Shown: positions 34,256 to 43,787, numbered from the stretch's first letter. The stretch: DNA of 64,000 nt from Paenibacillus sp. FSL R5-0345 (GCF_000758585.1 NZ_CP009281.1:186001-250000), one strand, 5' to 3'. Numbers and translations are program-made. The notes: generated by a model from the letters alone, not told the origin.

Positions 34256-35572
34256 ATGAGAGAGTTTCAAAGTAATCATCACAAGCTGTTTATTATTGGT
34301 GGGGGCGCTGCAGGGTTAATGGCTGCCATTACTGCGAGTGACTTTGGTATTGATGCAGCTATATTGGAGGGCAACGACCGGATTGGCAAAAAGATATTAA
34401 CGACAGGAAACGGTCGCTGTAATATTACGAATAATTCTACAACGATGGAGCCGGAGGAGACGATTGCTTTATTATATAAGTATCACAGTACTCAGCCTGA
34501 CTTTCCATTGTCTGCGCTGCAGCAATTTGGTATCCAACAAACCATCGACTTTTTTAGAATGCTCGGACTTCCGCTAACAAGCTTGGAGGATGGTCGGATG
34601 TATCCGATGTCACTGCAGGCTGGCTCTGTGTTGGATATTTTCCAGCTTGCGATGAAGGACCGGAATGTGCCTGTGTATTTTAATCATAAAGTGTTGGATG
34701 TTACTGTGTCGATAGATCATCCACGTTTTAGGATTGTTTGCCAGACAGAGTCGGAGGAGCAGGTTGTATTAACCAGTGATTATCTTTTTCTATGTACAGG
34801 CGGTCTTACCGCTCCGAAAACGGGAACGGACGGTTCCGGGTACACCCTGGCTCAACGTTTAGGGCACACGCTTATTGAGCCTTTGCCGGCCATTGTTCAA
34901 TTGAAGCTGGATTATCCGCATCTAAAGGCATTGTCAGGTGTCAAATTCGAGGGAATGGCTCATATCATGGTGGACGGTCAAACGATCCGCAGCGAATATG
35001 GCGAGATTCTTTTCACCGACTATGGTATCTCCGGTCCAGCCATTCTCCAGCTTAGTCGAGTTGCTTCTTATAACTTAGCTGAAGAGAAGCCTGTGGTGAT
35101 ATCGGTCGAATTAATGCCGGACCGCAGTGGCGAAGAAGTAATTGATTTTCTGGAAATGCACTGGGGTACATTCGGGCACCGGACTGTTGCGGAATCCTTT
35201 ATCGGCATTATCAACAAGAAGCTAATTCCTGTATTAATGAAGGAAGCAGGCATCAATCAGCAGCCTAACCTGCTTTGTCAGGATTTATCGTGGAATACGA
35301 AAAAAATAATTTATCGAATCATGAAGAATTGGGAATTCACAGTCATAGGTACCAATAACTTTACTTTCGCCCAAACTACAGCCGGAGGCATCGACACAAT
35401 GGACATCAACCAAGAAACGATGGAATCCAGGCTTGTTCCCGGGCTCTATTTTGCGGGTGAGGTGATGGATGTGGATGGAGACTGTGGTGGATACAACCTG
35501 CAGTGGGCTTGGAGTTCAGGTTATGCTGCAGCAAAAGGGCTTGCTGATCATATAGCAACTAATTCTGAATGA
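34256..35572 (+). CDS. BaiN/HI0933-type NAD(P)/FAD-dependent oxidoreductase, paralogue 3
   Basis: This 438-residue flavoprotein is strongly similar along its whole length to the tandem pair at 16333 and 17672. It has the FAD motif LFIIGGGAAGLMAAI, NGRCNIT, GLTAPKTGTDGSGY and the closing GEVMDVDGDCGGYNLQWAW. It lies 15 kb from the pair, so one duplication was dispersed, and no mobile element borders it. Like paralogue 2 it retains the TDGSGY loop. It is followed by a GACACC terminator. The substrate is unknown. Confidence 0.85.
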   Translation: MREFQSNHHKLFIIGGGAAGLMAAITASDFGIDAAILEGNDRIGKKILTTGNGRCNITNNSTTMEPEETIALLYKYHSTQPDFPLSALQQFGIQQTIDFFRMLGLPLTSLEDGRMYPMSLQAGSVLDIFQLAMKDRNVPVYFNHKVLDVTVSIDHPRFRIVCQTESEEQVVLTSDYLFLCTGGLTAPKTGTDGSGYTLAQRLGHTLIEPLPAIVQLKLDYPHLKALSGVKFEGMAHIMVDGQTIRSEYGEILFTDYGISGPAILQLSRVASYNLAEEKPVVISVELMPDRSGEEVIDFLEMHWGTFGHRTVAESFIGIINKKLIPVLMKEAGINQQPNLLCQDLSWNTKKIIYRIMKNWEFTVIGTNNFTFAQTTAGGIDTMDINQETMESRLVPGLYFAGEVMDVDGDCGGYNLQWAWSSGYAAAKGLADHIATNSE

Positions 35573-35581
35573 TACGAAGAG

Positions 35582-35609
35582 AAAAGACACCTTAAAGGGT
35601 GTCTTTTTT
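35582..35609. terminator. GACACC-family terminator 6
   Basis: AAAAGACACC (35582-35591) pairs with GGTGTCTTTT (35598-35607). It can serve the plus-strand flavoprotein and the convergent anti-sigma gene ending at 35626. Confidence 0.9.
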
Positions 35610-35625
35610 CGTTTAACTGCAATGT

Positions 35626-36234
35626 CTACTCCACCAAAACACCATTAATGAACGTCATAGTTTTATCTTTGAATTCAAGAATAAACTTGTTTGGGAAATC
35701 CAGATCGGTTTGAATCTCCGTCCCCAACATAACTTTTTTCCCTACATCATCAAAGGGATTGTGAATCAAGCCCCTAGGGGTATACCTAGTTTCGGAACCA
35801 ATCACATTATTATTTTCATCGCGGATAAATTTAGTTTTTCCTGAGAACACCAAGTCTTTACCATTTTGCAAAGTTAGATGAACCTCCAGATGAGTCTTTG
35901 TCTTCTGATAATCGATGGTCACATCTTTAGAGGATACAGGGAAACCAATTACAAAAAGTCCAATAAGAGCAGCAGCCAGTAGGATTACCGTTAAAATGGA
36001 AAAGGCGAGCGTCTTTATATTTTTTGATTTGACCTTTTTAAAATAATTAAGTTTGTTAACTTCTTCTTTATCAACAATAGGCACAATTAGATCTGCTGTT
36101 GCGGTCATTTCGTTATAGGACTGAAGGCAGCTTTCACAGGTTTGCAGATGTTTTTCAATCTCTTCGTTGCTATGTACAGAGGTTAGTTTTTCAATATAGG
36201 AGGGCAATAAATCCTGAATGATCTCGCATTTCAT
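35626..36234 (-). CDS. Anti-sigma factor with zf-HC2 domain
   Basis: The 202-residue protein begins with a cytoplasmic zinc-binding anti-sigma domain (about 1-45, with Cys3 and HLQTCESC supplying the H-x3-C-x2-C ligands). One membrane helix follows (about 75-97) and then an extracytoplasmic beta-rich part. The ATG at 36234 overlaps the sigma stop as ATGA and has AAGGAAGA upstream, so the pair is translationally coupled and the longer frame is rejected. It should hold the ECF sigma factor at the membrane until an envelope signal arrives. Confidence 0.88.
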   Translation of the reverse strand: MKCEIIQDLLPSYIEKLTSVHSNEEIEKHLQTCESCLQSYNEMTATADLIVPIVDKEEVNKLNYFKKVKSKNIKTLAFSILTVILLAAALIGLFVIGFPVSSKDVTIDYQKTKTHLEVHLTLQNGKDLVFSGKTKFIRDENNNVIGSETRYTPRGLIHNPFDDVGKKVMLGTEIQTDLDFPNKFILEFKDKTMTFINGVLVE

Positions 36235-36713
36235 GAAGATCTTCCTTTCATCAATTTTTGTTTTCCGCGGTAAAAGGTAACTCTTGCCCAAGTCTCATCC
36301 CTTCCGAGAATTTCACCAATTTCCCGAAAGCTGAATTCTCCGGTCAAACGCAGATACAATACTTCCTTGGTATTGGGATCAAGTAAATGAAGCTGTTTAA
36401 ATAACTCCATTTTATCTTGAGCTAAAATGAATTGAGTTTCTGTTGAATTTTCGTTTGAAAAAGCAGGGTCTTCTAATTCTTGAGTCTTCCTTTTGTTCTG
36501 CTTGTCCAGCTCCTGATACCACACATGCTTAGCAATCTGACAAAGCCATACGTATACTTTGCAGGTTCCATCATATTTGTGTATGGACTTTATAGCTCTA
36601 TAAAAGGTTTCTTGGGTGATTTCTTCTGCCAGTAAATGATTATGACAAAAACTGAAAACGAATTTATATACTTGGGTTGAATATTCCCTGTATAATTCCC
36701 CATTGTCCTGCAT
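36231..36713 (-). CDS. ECF-type RNA polymerase sigma factor
   Basis: This 160-residue sigma-70-family factor has only regions 2 and 4. Region 2 (about 5-70) contains FCHNHLLAEEITQETFYRAIKS. Region 4 (about 105-158) contains LTGEFSFREIGEILGRDETWARVTFYRGKQKL. It forms an operon with its anti-sigma partner through an ATGA overlap. TGTAAC-N15-CGGATA lies upstream and looks like an ECF-type promoter, so autoregulation is likely. It resembles the YlaC/SigM class in Bacillus, but the exact group is not certain. Confidence 0.9.
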   Translation of the reverse strand: MQDNGELYREYSTQVYKFVFSFCHNHLLAEEITQETFYRAIKSIHKYDGTCKVYVWLCQIAKHVWYQELDKQNKRKTQELEDPAFSNENSTETQFILAQDKMELFKQLHLLDPNTKEVLYLRLTGEFSFREIGEILGRDETWARVTFYRGKQKLMKGRSS

Positions 36714-36735
36714 CCGTTCACCTCCTCAAGTTATA

Positions 36736-36762
36736 TATCCGTAAAATGCTATAAACGTTACA
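36736..36762 (-). promoter_or_regulatory. Candidate ECF-type autoregulatory promoter
   Basis: On the minus strand the -35-like TGTAAC (36757-36762) and the -10-like CGGATA (36736-36741) are 15 nt apart. This follows the AAC / CGx pattern of ECF promoters rather than the sigmaA pattern. It lies just upstream of the GAGGAGG ribosome site of the sigma gene. Confidence 0.5.
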
Positions 36763-36853
36763 GCCTTATATAAACTTTTGAAATTAAAATCTTTGGAAGA
36801 AACATCATCATAAAGGATTTTGCAGGCAATGTCAGGATTTAAGTTGATAAAAA

Positions 36854-36885
36854 ACAGAAAAAACGGACATCATTGATGTCCGTTT
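36854..36885 (-). terminator. Terminator of the guanine deaminase/permease operon
   Basis: On the minus strand AAACGGACATC pairs with GATGTCCGTTT over a 3-nt loop (36861-36871 and 36875-36885) and a U-run follows. Confidence 0.85.
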
Positions 36886-36901
36886 GTCCGTTTGTCCGTT
36901 T
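36878..36901. repeat. Three tandem GTCCGTTT units beside the terminator
   Basis: GTCCGTTT occurs at 36878, 36886 and 36894 without gaps. The first unit is one arm of the terminator, so each extra copy could pair with the same opposite arm. The array probably arose by replication slippage. Confidence 0.8.
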
Positions 36902-36908
36902 GTTTCTT

Positions 36909-38261
36909 CTATTTTCCACTTGGCAACAATTTATTCAATAAGATCGCAGCCAATGAAGCCGCTAGGATAGGTGAGCCCAGCAAATATTGCACGAATGAAG
37001 GTAAGGAATGCAAGTAATCGCTAGGAATGAGTACCAAAGCTAACGTTATAATCATCGGTATTGCGATAATGTACATTTCTTTTTCGCCAATCGTTACGTT
37101 CTTCATCACCTGCACACCGTTAATCGCGATAATCCCGCAGACGATAGCGAAGACGCCGCCGATTACAGCGGATGGAATTGAAGAGATCAGAGCAGCTAAT
37201 TTACCAGAACAACCGAAGAGGACAAACCATCCTCCTACAGCAAGAAAGACCCGGCGGGAGGCAACACCCGTGATGGAGATAATGCCTGCATTGGTTGAAT
37301 AGCCTGTAACAGGTGTTGATCCGAGAGCAGAAGCAATAAGACAGCCAATTCCTTCACCGATAACACCTTTGTTAATATGCTCGTCTGTTAAAGGTTTATT
37401 GATTACGTTGCTGACAGCAAACCAGGTACCAGTTGTTTCAGCAAGCAGTACGAGATAAATAATGACCATGGTGATAATAGCAGAAAAGTTGAAAGAAAAT
37501 CCGAAATCCACAAAAGCGATCCGCGGCATACTAAACCAATTCGCTTGGCTAATCGCTGAGAAGTCTAACACACCCATCATATTAGCAGCAACACATCCAA
37601 CTACTAACGCCATCATGACGGAAATAATTCGGAAGATCGATCCTTTATTGCGGAACATAGAACCTAGAATTACAAATAAAAGGAGTGTACCCGCTGAAAT
37701 AAGGGCTAATAATACATTCTGGTTGATGGAAGCGCCTGAGGCTCCATAGATATTGTCTCTTATAGCAACTGGTAGTAAAGAAAGACCAACTATGAATATG
37801 ATCGTACCACCTACAATAGGTGGGATAAAGTTTTTAACGATTTTATTAAAGATACCGACATAGCCCAGAATAATAACCAGGATCGCACCGATTAAACTGG
37901 CACCTAACACGGAACTCCAACCTAACTCTCCGCCACCACTTGCTGCATAAATACTGACGATCGCACCAAGTGGAACATAAGAAGGCCCTTGAGCGATCGG
38001 AAGCTTCATACAGAAATAAGTCTGCACAATCGTTGCAAGTCCAGCAGCAATAAAGGTGGATTGAATCAACGCGCTTGACTGATTGGGTTGTAAGCCGATT
38101 AACATTGCAACTAGGAAAGGAACCACATAAACGTCCATTGCCAATACATGTTGGAAGCCTAGGATGATGGATTTACTGAATGAAACCTTTTCATCGGGTA
38201 GAACGGTTAATAGTTGTGACTTTAATGGTGCTTGATCTTGCACGTTTGCTTGTGTTTCCAC
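36909..38261 (-). CDS. NCS2-family purine/xanthine permease
   Basis: This 450-residue membrane protein has about 12-14 hydrophobic segments of the nucleobase:cation symporter-2 family. Motifs include the QxP-type substrate loop near PIAQGPSYVPLGAI and the ALGSTPVTGYSTNAGIISITGVASR segment that binds the base. It lies 38 nt after the guanine deaminase gene on the same strand, without a terminator between them. The likely substrate is therefore guanine, hypoxanthine or xanthine, although uracil cannot be excluded from sequence alone. Confidence 0.87.
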   Translation of the reverse strand: METQANVQDQAPLKSQLLTVLPDEKVSFSKSIILGFQHVLAMDVYVVPFLVAMLIGLQPNQSSALIQSTFIAAGLATIVQTYFCMKLPIAQGPSYVPLGAIVSIYAASGGGELGWSSVLGASLIGAILVIILGYVGIFNKIVKNFIPPIVGGTIIFIVGLSLLPVAIRDNIYGASGASINQNVLLALISAGTLLLFVILGSMFRNKGSIFRIISVMMALVVGCVAANMMGVLDFSAISQANWFSMPRIAFVDFGFSFNFSAIITMVIIYLVLLAETTGTWFAVSNVINKPLTDEHINKGVIGEGIGCLIASALGSTPVTGYSTNAGIISITGVASRRVFLAVGGWFVLFGCSGKLAALISSIPSAVIGGVFAIVCGIIAINGVQVMKNVTIGEKEMYIIAIPMIITLALVLIPSDYLHSLPSFVQYLLGSPILAASLAAILLNKLLPSGK

Positions 38262-38299
38262 TCAGATGCCCACCTTATATTTTCTAGTTTTATCGATCC

Positions 38300-39664
38300 T
38301 TAACGTGAATGAACCTTGTTACCCTGTACCCAGACTTCACGGATATTCTCAGGTCGAGCTAGATACATCATTTTTTGAAACACGTCGTGTAAATCTTCAT
38401 TCCCATCAAAGATAGGCAATCTAGCCGATGGTATTTTCGTATCGATAATTTGAACATCCCATGTATAGCCTTCTAGTATCCGACCGATAGGTAAGCTTAA
38501 ACTTTTACCACCGCCAGCGGTAGCAAGATAGAAAGATTCATCAATCTTAATCCGAGATCCTAGTAAACCACGCTCTTGTGCAGGAAGAGAAGGATTAACG
38601 CCATCCTCTAGCATTCGTGAAGACATTACAGCTTGTCTTATGTTATCGAAGAGACTAGGTGAAAAACCACCGGAAATATCAGACCCTAAACCAATCTCCA
38701 CACCCTTGGAATGAAAGTGAGCGATAGGGATGACACTATTGGCAAAATAAGCGTTTGATATTGGACAATGCGCAATAGCTGTTCCTGTCTCCGCAAATAA
38801 ATCTACATCGTCTTCATCTAAAAAATTGCAATGTGCCATGACAGATTTATCACGGAGCAGACCGAAATCATGCAAGGCAAAAGCATCGTTCTTCTGGAAT
38901 CGTTCTTGTACATAACCGTGCGCCCAATCACTTTCACTACAATGCGATTGAATATGAGTATCGTATTTTGCGGCTAAGTCCCCTAAACCTTGCAAAGCCT
39001 CATTTGTGCAGCTTGGGATGAACCTAGGTGTCACTACTGGATAAACGCCTTGCTTAGTAGATTTGGCTAGTTCTTTTACCGCTAGAATAAATTCTTCTGT
39101 ATCTTTAAGTGCGGTGTCGGTGTCAGTGTCGCGATAGTTTTCTGGATTCCCTTGAGGATCGTCCATTACCACTTTTCCAACGAGTCCCCGCTGTCCTTTT
39201 TCTGCACAGATTTGGGCTAATAATAAGCTGGCTTCTTTATGCACCGTTGCAAAATAAAGAGCTGTAGTGGTTCCGTTCGCGAGTAGAGTATCAACCACGT
39301 CATCGTAGATCTTTTTTGCAAAATCCAGGTCTGAAAATTTAGACTCCAATGGGAAGGTGTACGTATTTAACCAATCATAGAGTGGAATGTCTAACGCAGT
39401 ACCGGATTGAGCCCACTGCGGGGCATGAACATGCAAGTCGATAAAGCCAGGCAAAAAATACTGACCTTCAGCTAATCGATGGAAGTTATCTTGATCTTGA
39501 TAAGAATCTAGTAAAAGTTGATAGTCGGGTTCCTCTGGCGAAACGATCTTTTCTATCATCCCATCTGTATTAATGCAGTAGAGGTGGTCTTTTAAAATTT
39601 GAATTTCCTTCGGTGATTTGCTTGAAAATGAAGTACCTAGGAATATTTGCATATATTCTGTCAT
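38300..39664 (-). CDS. guaD: Guanine deaminase (amidohydrolase type)
   Basis: It hydrolyses guanine to xanthine and ammonia. The 454 residues belong to the zinc amidohydrolase type found in E. coli, not the small cytidine-deaminase-like GuaD of B. subtilis. Metal ligands are visible in PGFIDLHVHAPQWAQ, IQSHCSESDW and GLGSDISGGF, and MAHCNFLDEDD carries a further His. PQWAQSGTALDIPLYDWL is characteristic of guanine deaminases. It leads an operon with the permease. CGAAC motifs upstream suggest purine control. Confidence 0.9.
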   Translation of the reverse strand: MTEYMQIFLGTSFSSKSPKEIQILKDHLYCINTDGMIEKIVSPEEPDYQLLLDSYQDQDNFHRLAEGQYFLPGFIDLHVHAPQWAQSGTALDIPLYDWLNTYTFPLESKFSDLDFAKKIYDDVVDTLLANGTTTALYFATVHKEASLLLAQICAEKGQRGLVGKVVMDDPQGNPENYRDTDTDTALKDTEEFILAVKELAKSTKQGVYPVVTPRFIPSCTNEALQGLGDLAAKYDTHIQSHCSESDWAHGYVQERFQKNDAFALHDFGLLRDKSVMAHCNFLDEDDVDLFAETGTAIAHCPISNAYFANSVIPIAHFHSKGVEIGLGSDISGGFSPSLFDNIRQAVMSSRMLEDGVNPSLPAQERGLLGSRIKIDESFYLATAGGGKSLSLPIGRILEGYTWDVQIIDTKIPSARLPIFDGNEDLHDVFQKMMYLARPENIREVWVQGNKVHSR

Positions 39665-39678
39665 GATTTCCGCCTTAA

Positions 39679-39748
39679 TGTTCGTCTTTTGGTGTTCGTT
39701 TGTTATTATAATCCGTAAAAAATGATAAGTCTATACCTAAAGTCGAAC
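39679..39748 (-). promoter_or_regulatory. guaD promoter region with PurR-box-like motifs
   Basis: On the minus strand a TATAAT -10 (39705-39710) is preceded by TAGACT at 17 nt. CGAACA motifs lie downstream of it (around 39679-39684 and 39693-39698), and an inverted copy (CGAAC on the plus strand, 39744-39748) lies upstream. AAAAGACGAACATTA closely resembles a B. subtilis PurBox, but the two-box inverted spacing was not matched exactly. No purine riboswitch core was seen. Confidence 0.45.
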
Positions 39749-39846
39749 AAAGACGAGCGTTGAATACTGAATTATGTTCTAATTAGATCGAAACATATGA
39801 ATTCACGTTATCTTTGCGTAAAATGTATGCGGTTACTTACTTATGC

Positions 39847-39852
39847 TATAAT
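39847..39852 (+). promoter_or_regulatory. Extended -10 promoter of the small membrane protein gene
   Basis: TG-C-TATAAT is an extended -10, about 60 nt before the start at 39911. The -35 is poor, as is common with extended -10 promoters. Confidence 0.55.
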
Positions 39853-39910
39853 ACTTATAGATTAATAAGGTTAAGCGCTTGAGAAAAATGGGTTAGGGAG
39901 TGTTACTGAA

Positions 39911-40099
39911 ATGAGAAGATATAACTTTTGGCGTCCGATCATGCTAATTATTGTCGCCCTGCTTACGAGAAGCTTGGTTACTAACGTATGTATTTTGTTT
40001 GGTCTTCAGACTGATGTAGCGAGTAGTATAGGTACGCTGGGCATGGTTATCGCCGGTTTAGTGATGTATAATCGCATGAACATCCGCCGCCGAAAATAA
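39911..40099 (+). CDS. Small two-helix membrane protein
   Basis: The 62-residue protein has two hydrophobic helices (about 8-30 and 38-53) between basic ends (MRRYNFWRP and MNIRRRK). That predicts a membrane hairpin with both ends in the cytoplasm. GGGAGTG precedes the ATG and an extended -10 promoter lies upstream, so it is probably a real gene. No family is recognised. Confidence 0.65.
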   Translation: MRRYNFWRPIMLIIVALLTRSLVTNVCILFGLQTDVASSIGTLGMVIAGLVMYNRMNIRRRK

Positions 40100-40229
40100 C
40101 GAACAGATTCCAACAATCCGATCCATCCGGTTGATTAATAAGTCATGAGTGCAATCGTATAAACTGCTTAGTTATTATGTTATAGTAAAGAGTGAAATAA
40201 ACATGTATTAACCTTAAAAGGAGTACTTC

Positions 40230-40952
40230 ATGACACAGTTTGTCTACAAGCAAATTATTGATGATCTAAAAATGAAAATCTTTGCTGGGCAGTTTCCTGA
40301 TATGAAATTACCGGATGAACGGAGTCTCAGTGAGACTTATCAAGTGAGTCGGAGTTCCATTAAAAGTGCTCTGACTAAAATGGCGAATGCCGGCATTATT
40401 TTTAAAAAACGTGGTTCAGGAACCTTTATTAACCCGTTATACATAAAAAATGAATCTATTTTTAATTACGAAGGCTCTAATTTAGGGGTCACCGACAATT
40501 TTCATATGCATGGCAAGAAACCTAAAATCAAAGTATTGAAATTTGAGGTTATCCCACCAACAGAAGAGTTACAGCGGGATTTGTTTTTAGGGCCTCATGA
40601 CTTTGTTTACAAAATCGTTCGACTTCGTCTCTTTGAAGATGAACCCTTTATGATTGAAACAGGGTATATCCCCATAAAAATCGTACAAAATTTGAATCAG
40701 ACGATTATCGAAGGATCTATTTTTAATTATTTGGAGGACTCGCGCAATTTAGCGGTTACCAAATCTTTTTTATCCATATCTGCAGAGCCGTCGGATTCCA
40801 ATGATCAAGAACTGCTGAATTTAGAGAAGAATGAGCCTGTTAGCATTATGGAGGGGATTTTCTTCTTGGATAATGGCACGCCTTTTGAATTTTCGCACAT
40901 GCGATTCCACTACAAATTCTTAAAATTTAATACCTTTGTATCGGTTGACTAA
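40230..40952 (+). CDS. GntR-family regulator (HutC/UTRA type)
   Basis: This 240-residue regulator has an N-terminal winged helix (about 4-68, with LPDERSLSETYQVSRSSIKSALTKM) and a C-terminal UTRA ligand domain (about 90-238). The UTRA type usually senses sugar phosphates or amino-acid derivatives. It stands 290 nt upstream of the phosphoketolase gene on the same strand, with its own terminator between. It is the natural candidate regulator of phosphoketolase, sensing a pentose- or hexose-derived signal. AAAGGAG precedes the ATG. Confidence 0.87.
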   Translation: MTQFVYKQIIDDLKMKIFAGQFPDMKLPDERSLSETYQVSRSSIKSALTKMANAGIIFKKRGSGTFINPLYIKNESIFNYEGSNLGVTDNFHMHGKKPKIKVLKFEVIPPTEELQRDLFLGPHDFVYKIVRLRLFEDEPFMIETGYIPIKIVQNLNQTIIEGSIFNYLEDSRNLAVTKSFLSISAEPSDSNDQELLNLEKNEPVSIMEGIFFLDNGTPFEFSHMRFHYKFLKFNTFVSVD

Positions 40953-40955
40953 AAG

Positions 40956-40990
40956 TAAGACTGGGGAATTTTTCTCGGTCTTATTTTTTT
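40956..40990 (+). terminator. Terminator of the GntR gene
   Basis: TAAGACTG (40956-40963) pairs with CGGTCTTA (40976-40983) including one G-U pair, and eight T follow. Confidence 0.7.
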
Positions 40991-41157
40991 TGTTTTGAAC
41001 AAAATAGAGTTAAGTCCTCCAGCATGATCTCTTCGAAAATAGTTCCTATATTTTTACAAATATTAAAATATACAAGCTTTTTTACAGTGAATTTACTCCG
41101 TTTTTCATACTATGTTCATATTTTCACATAATTGGACCGTATCATTTGTTTAAAAGG

Positions 41158-41185
41158 TTGAATTAATTTTGCGCGGCGGTATGAT
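41158..41185 (+). promoter_or_regulatory. Candidate phosphoketolase promoter
   Basis: The -35 TTGAAT (41158-41163) and -10 TATGAT (41180-41185) are 16 nt apart with a GC-rich GCGCGGCGG spacer, 60 nt before the gene. No clear GntR palindrome was identified. Confidence 0.5.
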
Positions 41186-41245
41186 GTATTTGTGGAAGTA
41201 ATACGGTACTGAAAAAAACATAAAAAATTTTGGGGAGTGGAAGAA

Positions 41246-43627
41246 ATGGTATTATCCATGGATGTTGATTACTCATCAAAAACTTATTTAGAAAAGCTGG
41301 ATGCCTATTGGCGTGCGACGAACTACATATCCGTAGGTCAACTGTACTTAAAAGATAATCCGTTGTTAAAGGAACCGTTGAAGGATGCAGATGTAAAAAT
41401 TAAGCCTATCGGACACTGGGGAACCATTCCTGGCCAAAATTTTATTTATGCCCATTTGAATAGGGTCATTACTAAATATGACTTGAACATGTTCTATATT
41501 GAGGGGCCTGGTCATGGTGGTCAGGTTATGGTTTCAAATTCTTATCTGGACGGTAGTTACACGGAAATTTATCCGGAAATCACGCAAGATATTCCAGGGA
41601 TGAAGAAATTGTTCAAACAATTCTCATTCCCAGGGGGCATTGCTTCTCATGCCGCCCCAGAAACACCTGGTTCTATCCATGAAGGCGGCGAGTTGGGTTA
41701 TTCTCTTTCTCACGGTGTCGGTGCCATATTGGATAATCCGGATCTGATTTCGGCTGTTGTGATTGGTGATGGCGAGGCTGAAACTGGACCACTAGCTGCT
41801 TCATGGTTCTCCAACAGATTCATCAACCCGGTTACTGATGGTGCGGTTCTGCCGATCTTACACTTGAATGGTTTCAAAATCAGTAATCCAACGATCCTAT
41901 CCCGTCAATCAAAAGAAGAAATTACCGCATACTTTAAAGGGATGGGTTGGGAACCGTTCTTTGTTGAAGGTGAAAATCCTGATCTTATGCATCCAGAAAT
42001 GGCAAAGGTGCTGGATACTATCGTAGAAAGAATTGAAGCGATTCAAAAGAATGCACGTGAGAACAATGATCTTACTCGTCCGGTTTGGCCAATGCTGGTC
42101 TTCCGCTCTCCTAAGGGATGGACAGGTCCAAAGCAATGGGACGGTGTACCAAATGAAAATTCATTCCGCGCCCATCAGGTGCCAATTCCAGTGGACCAAA
42201 AAAATATGAAACACGCACCAGCGTTACTGGAGTGGTTAAATAGCTATAGACCGGAAGAATTATTTGACGACAATGGCCGTTTGAAAGCTGAAATTGCTGA
42301 GATTCTGCCTACAGGCGACCGACGTATGGGAATGAATCCTGTTACCAACGCCGGTAACCTCATTAAAGATTTGAAATTGCCAGATTATCGTAACTTTGCA
42401 CTTGATAATGCTGTGCCAGGCCAAGTTATTGCACAAGATATGGCTGTGCTGGGTAAATACATGAAAGATGTAATCTCCCTTAATGAAGAGAACCGTAACT
42501 TTAGAATTTTCGGACCGGATGAAACGATGTCCAACCGTCTGGGACCTGTCTTTGAAGTAACTAAACGACAATGGCTGGATCAAATTAAAGAACCAAATGA
42601 TGAGTTCCTCTCATCTTATGGACGTGTAATTGATTCTCAATTGTCTGAACATCAAGCAGAAGGCTTACTTGAAGGATATGTTTTGACTGGACGTCACGGT
42701 TTCTTTGCGAGTTATGAAGCTTTCTTGCGTGTAGTTGATTCTATGATTACTCAGCATTTTAAATGGCTGCGTAAAGCAACAGATCAAAGCTGGCGTGCAG
42801 ATATCCCATCCTTAAATGTGGTGGCAACTTCAACTGTATTCCAACAAGACCACAATGGTTATACTCACCAAGATCCAGGTCTGTTAGGTCACTTGGCTGA
42901 TAAGAAGCCTGAATTTATCCGTGAGTATTTACCTGCCGATGCGAACTCCTTGCTGGCTGTCTTTGACACCGTCTTAAATGACCGTCAAAAAATCAACCTG
43001 ATCGTTTCATCCAAACATCCGCGTCCGCAATGGTTTAATGCAGATGAAGCACAGGAGCTGGTTGAAAAAGGCTTGAAGATCATTGACTGGGCAAGCACCG
43101 ATCAAGGTGGAGAGCCGGATGTTGTTATTGCTTCTGCTGGTACAGAACCAACTATTGAAAGCTTAGCGGCAATCTCTATCCTGCATGAGAAACTTCCAGC
43201 ACTTAAGATTAGATATATCAATGTGGTGGACTTATTGAGACTGAGAAGTCAAAAATTAGATCCTCGTGGTTTATCTGACGAAGAGTTTGATCAATTTTTC
43301 ACAAAGGACAAACCGGTTATTTTCGCCTTCCACGGGTATGAAGGTCTGATTAAAGACTTGTTCTTTGATCGTCATAACCATAACCTTCACGTACACGGGT
43401 ACCGTGAGAATGGTGATATCACAACACCTTTCGATATGCGTGTCTTGAATCAAATGGACCGTTTTGATCTAGCGAAGGAAGTTGTGCTGAGCTTGCCTGA
43501 TGGGGATAAGCATAAAGCCATCGCAGATGAAATGGACGCTATCGTGAAGAAACATCACCAGTTCATTCGTGAAGAAGGTATTGATCTGCCAGAAGTAGAG
43601 AACTGGGTATGGAAGCCATTGAAATAA
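41246..43627 (+). CDS. xfp: Phosphoketolase (xylulose-5-P / fructose-6-P)
   Basis: This thiamine-diphosphate enzyme cleaves xylulose-5-phosphate or fructose-6-phosphate with phosphate to acetyl-phosphate plus a shorter sugar phosphate. The 793 residues match the family. Visible motifs are PGHGGQ near the N-terminus, the family signature [14 protein letters not shown], the TPP site [14 protein letters not shown] and a C-terminal domain with [13 protein letters not shown] [11 protein letters not shown] at 41246 has GGGGAG 9 nt upstream, and a GTG within that site is rejected. It offers a bypass to the glycolytic operon at the window start. Confidence 0.95.
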   Translation: MVLSMDVDYSSKTYLEKLDAYWRATNYISVGQLYLKDNPLLKEPLKDADVKIKPIGHWGTIPGQNFIYAHLNRVITKYDLNMFYIEGPGHGGQVMVSNSYLDGSYTEIYPEITQDIPGMKKLFKQFSFPGGIASHAAPETPGSIHEGGELGYSLSHGVGAILDNPDLISAVVIGDGEAETGPLAASWFSNRFINPVTDGAVLPILHLNGFKISNPTILSRQSKEEITAYFKGMGWEPFFVEGENPDLMHPEMAKVLDTIVERIEAIQKNARENNDLTRPVWPMLVFRSPKGWTGPKQWDGVPNENSFRAHQVPIPVDQKNMKHAPALLEWLNSYRPEELFDDNGRLKAEIAEILPTGDRRMGMNPVTNAGNLIKDLKLPDYRNFALDNAVPGQVIAQDMAVLGKYMKDVISLNEENRNFRIFGPDETMSNRLGPVFEVTKRQWLDQIKEPNDEFLSSYGRVIDSQLSEHQAEGLLEGYVLTGRHGFFASYEAFLRVVDSMITQHFKWLRKATDQSWRADIPSLNVVATSTVFQQDHNGYTHQDPGLLGHLADKKPEFIREYLPADANSLLAVFDTVLNDRQKINLIVSSKHPRPQWFNADEAQELVEKGLKIIDWASTDQGGEPDVVIASAGTEPTIESLAAISILHEKLPALKIRYINVVDLLRLRSQKLDPRGLSDEEFDQFFTKDKPVIFAFHGYEGLIKDLFFDRHNHNLHVHGYRENGDITTPFDMRVLNQMDRFDLAKEVVLSLPDGDKHKAIADEMDAIVKKHHQFIREEGIDLPEVENWVWKPLK

Positions 43628-43656
43628 GCATAGCCAGTACCATAGGAAGTAATGAA

Positions 43657-43683
43657 AAAGACACCCTTAGGGGTGTCTTTTTT
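43657..43683 (+). terminator. GACACC-family terminator 7
   Basis: AAAGACACCC (43657-43666) pairs with GGGTGTCTTT (43671-43680), then T. It ends the phosphoketolase gene. Confidence 0.9.
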
Positions 43684-43787
43684 GTGTTGTCCAAGTAACT
43701 ATATAAAACAATTATAGTCATTCTTTCATCTTTACCACTGTAAATATATGTGAGTAAATAGGATGGATAATGAAAGGGGAGAAATGT

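Noticed and set aside
39665..39760. Purine riboswitch before guaD
   Set aside because: The conserved purine-aptamer core was not found in the leader, which is only about 40 nt from the -10 to the start codon.
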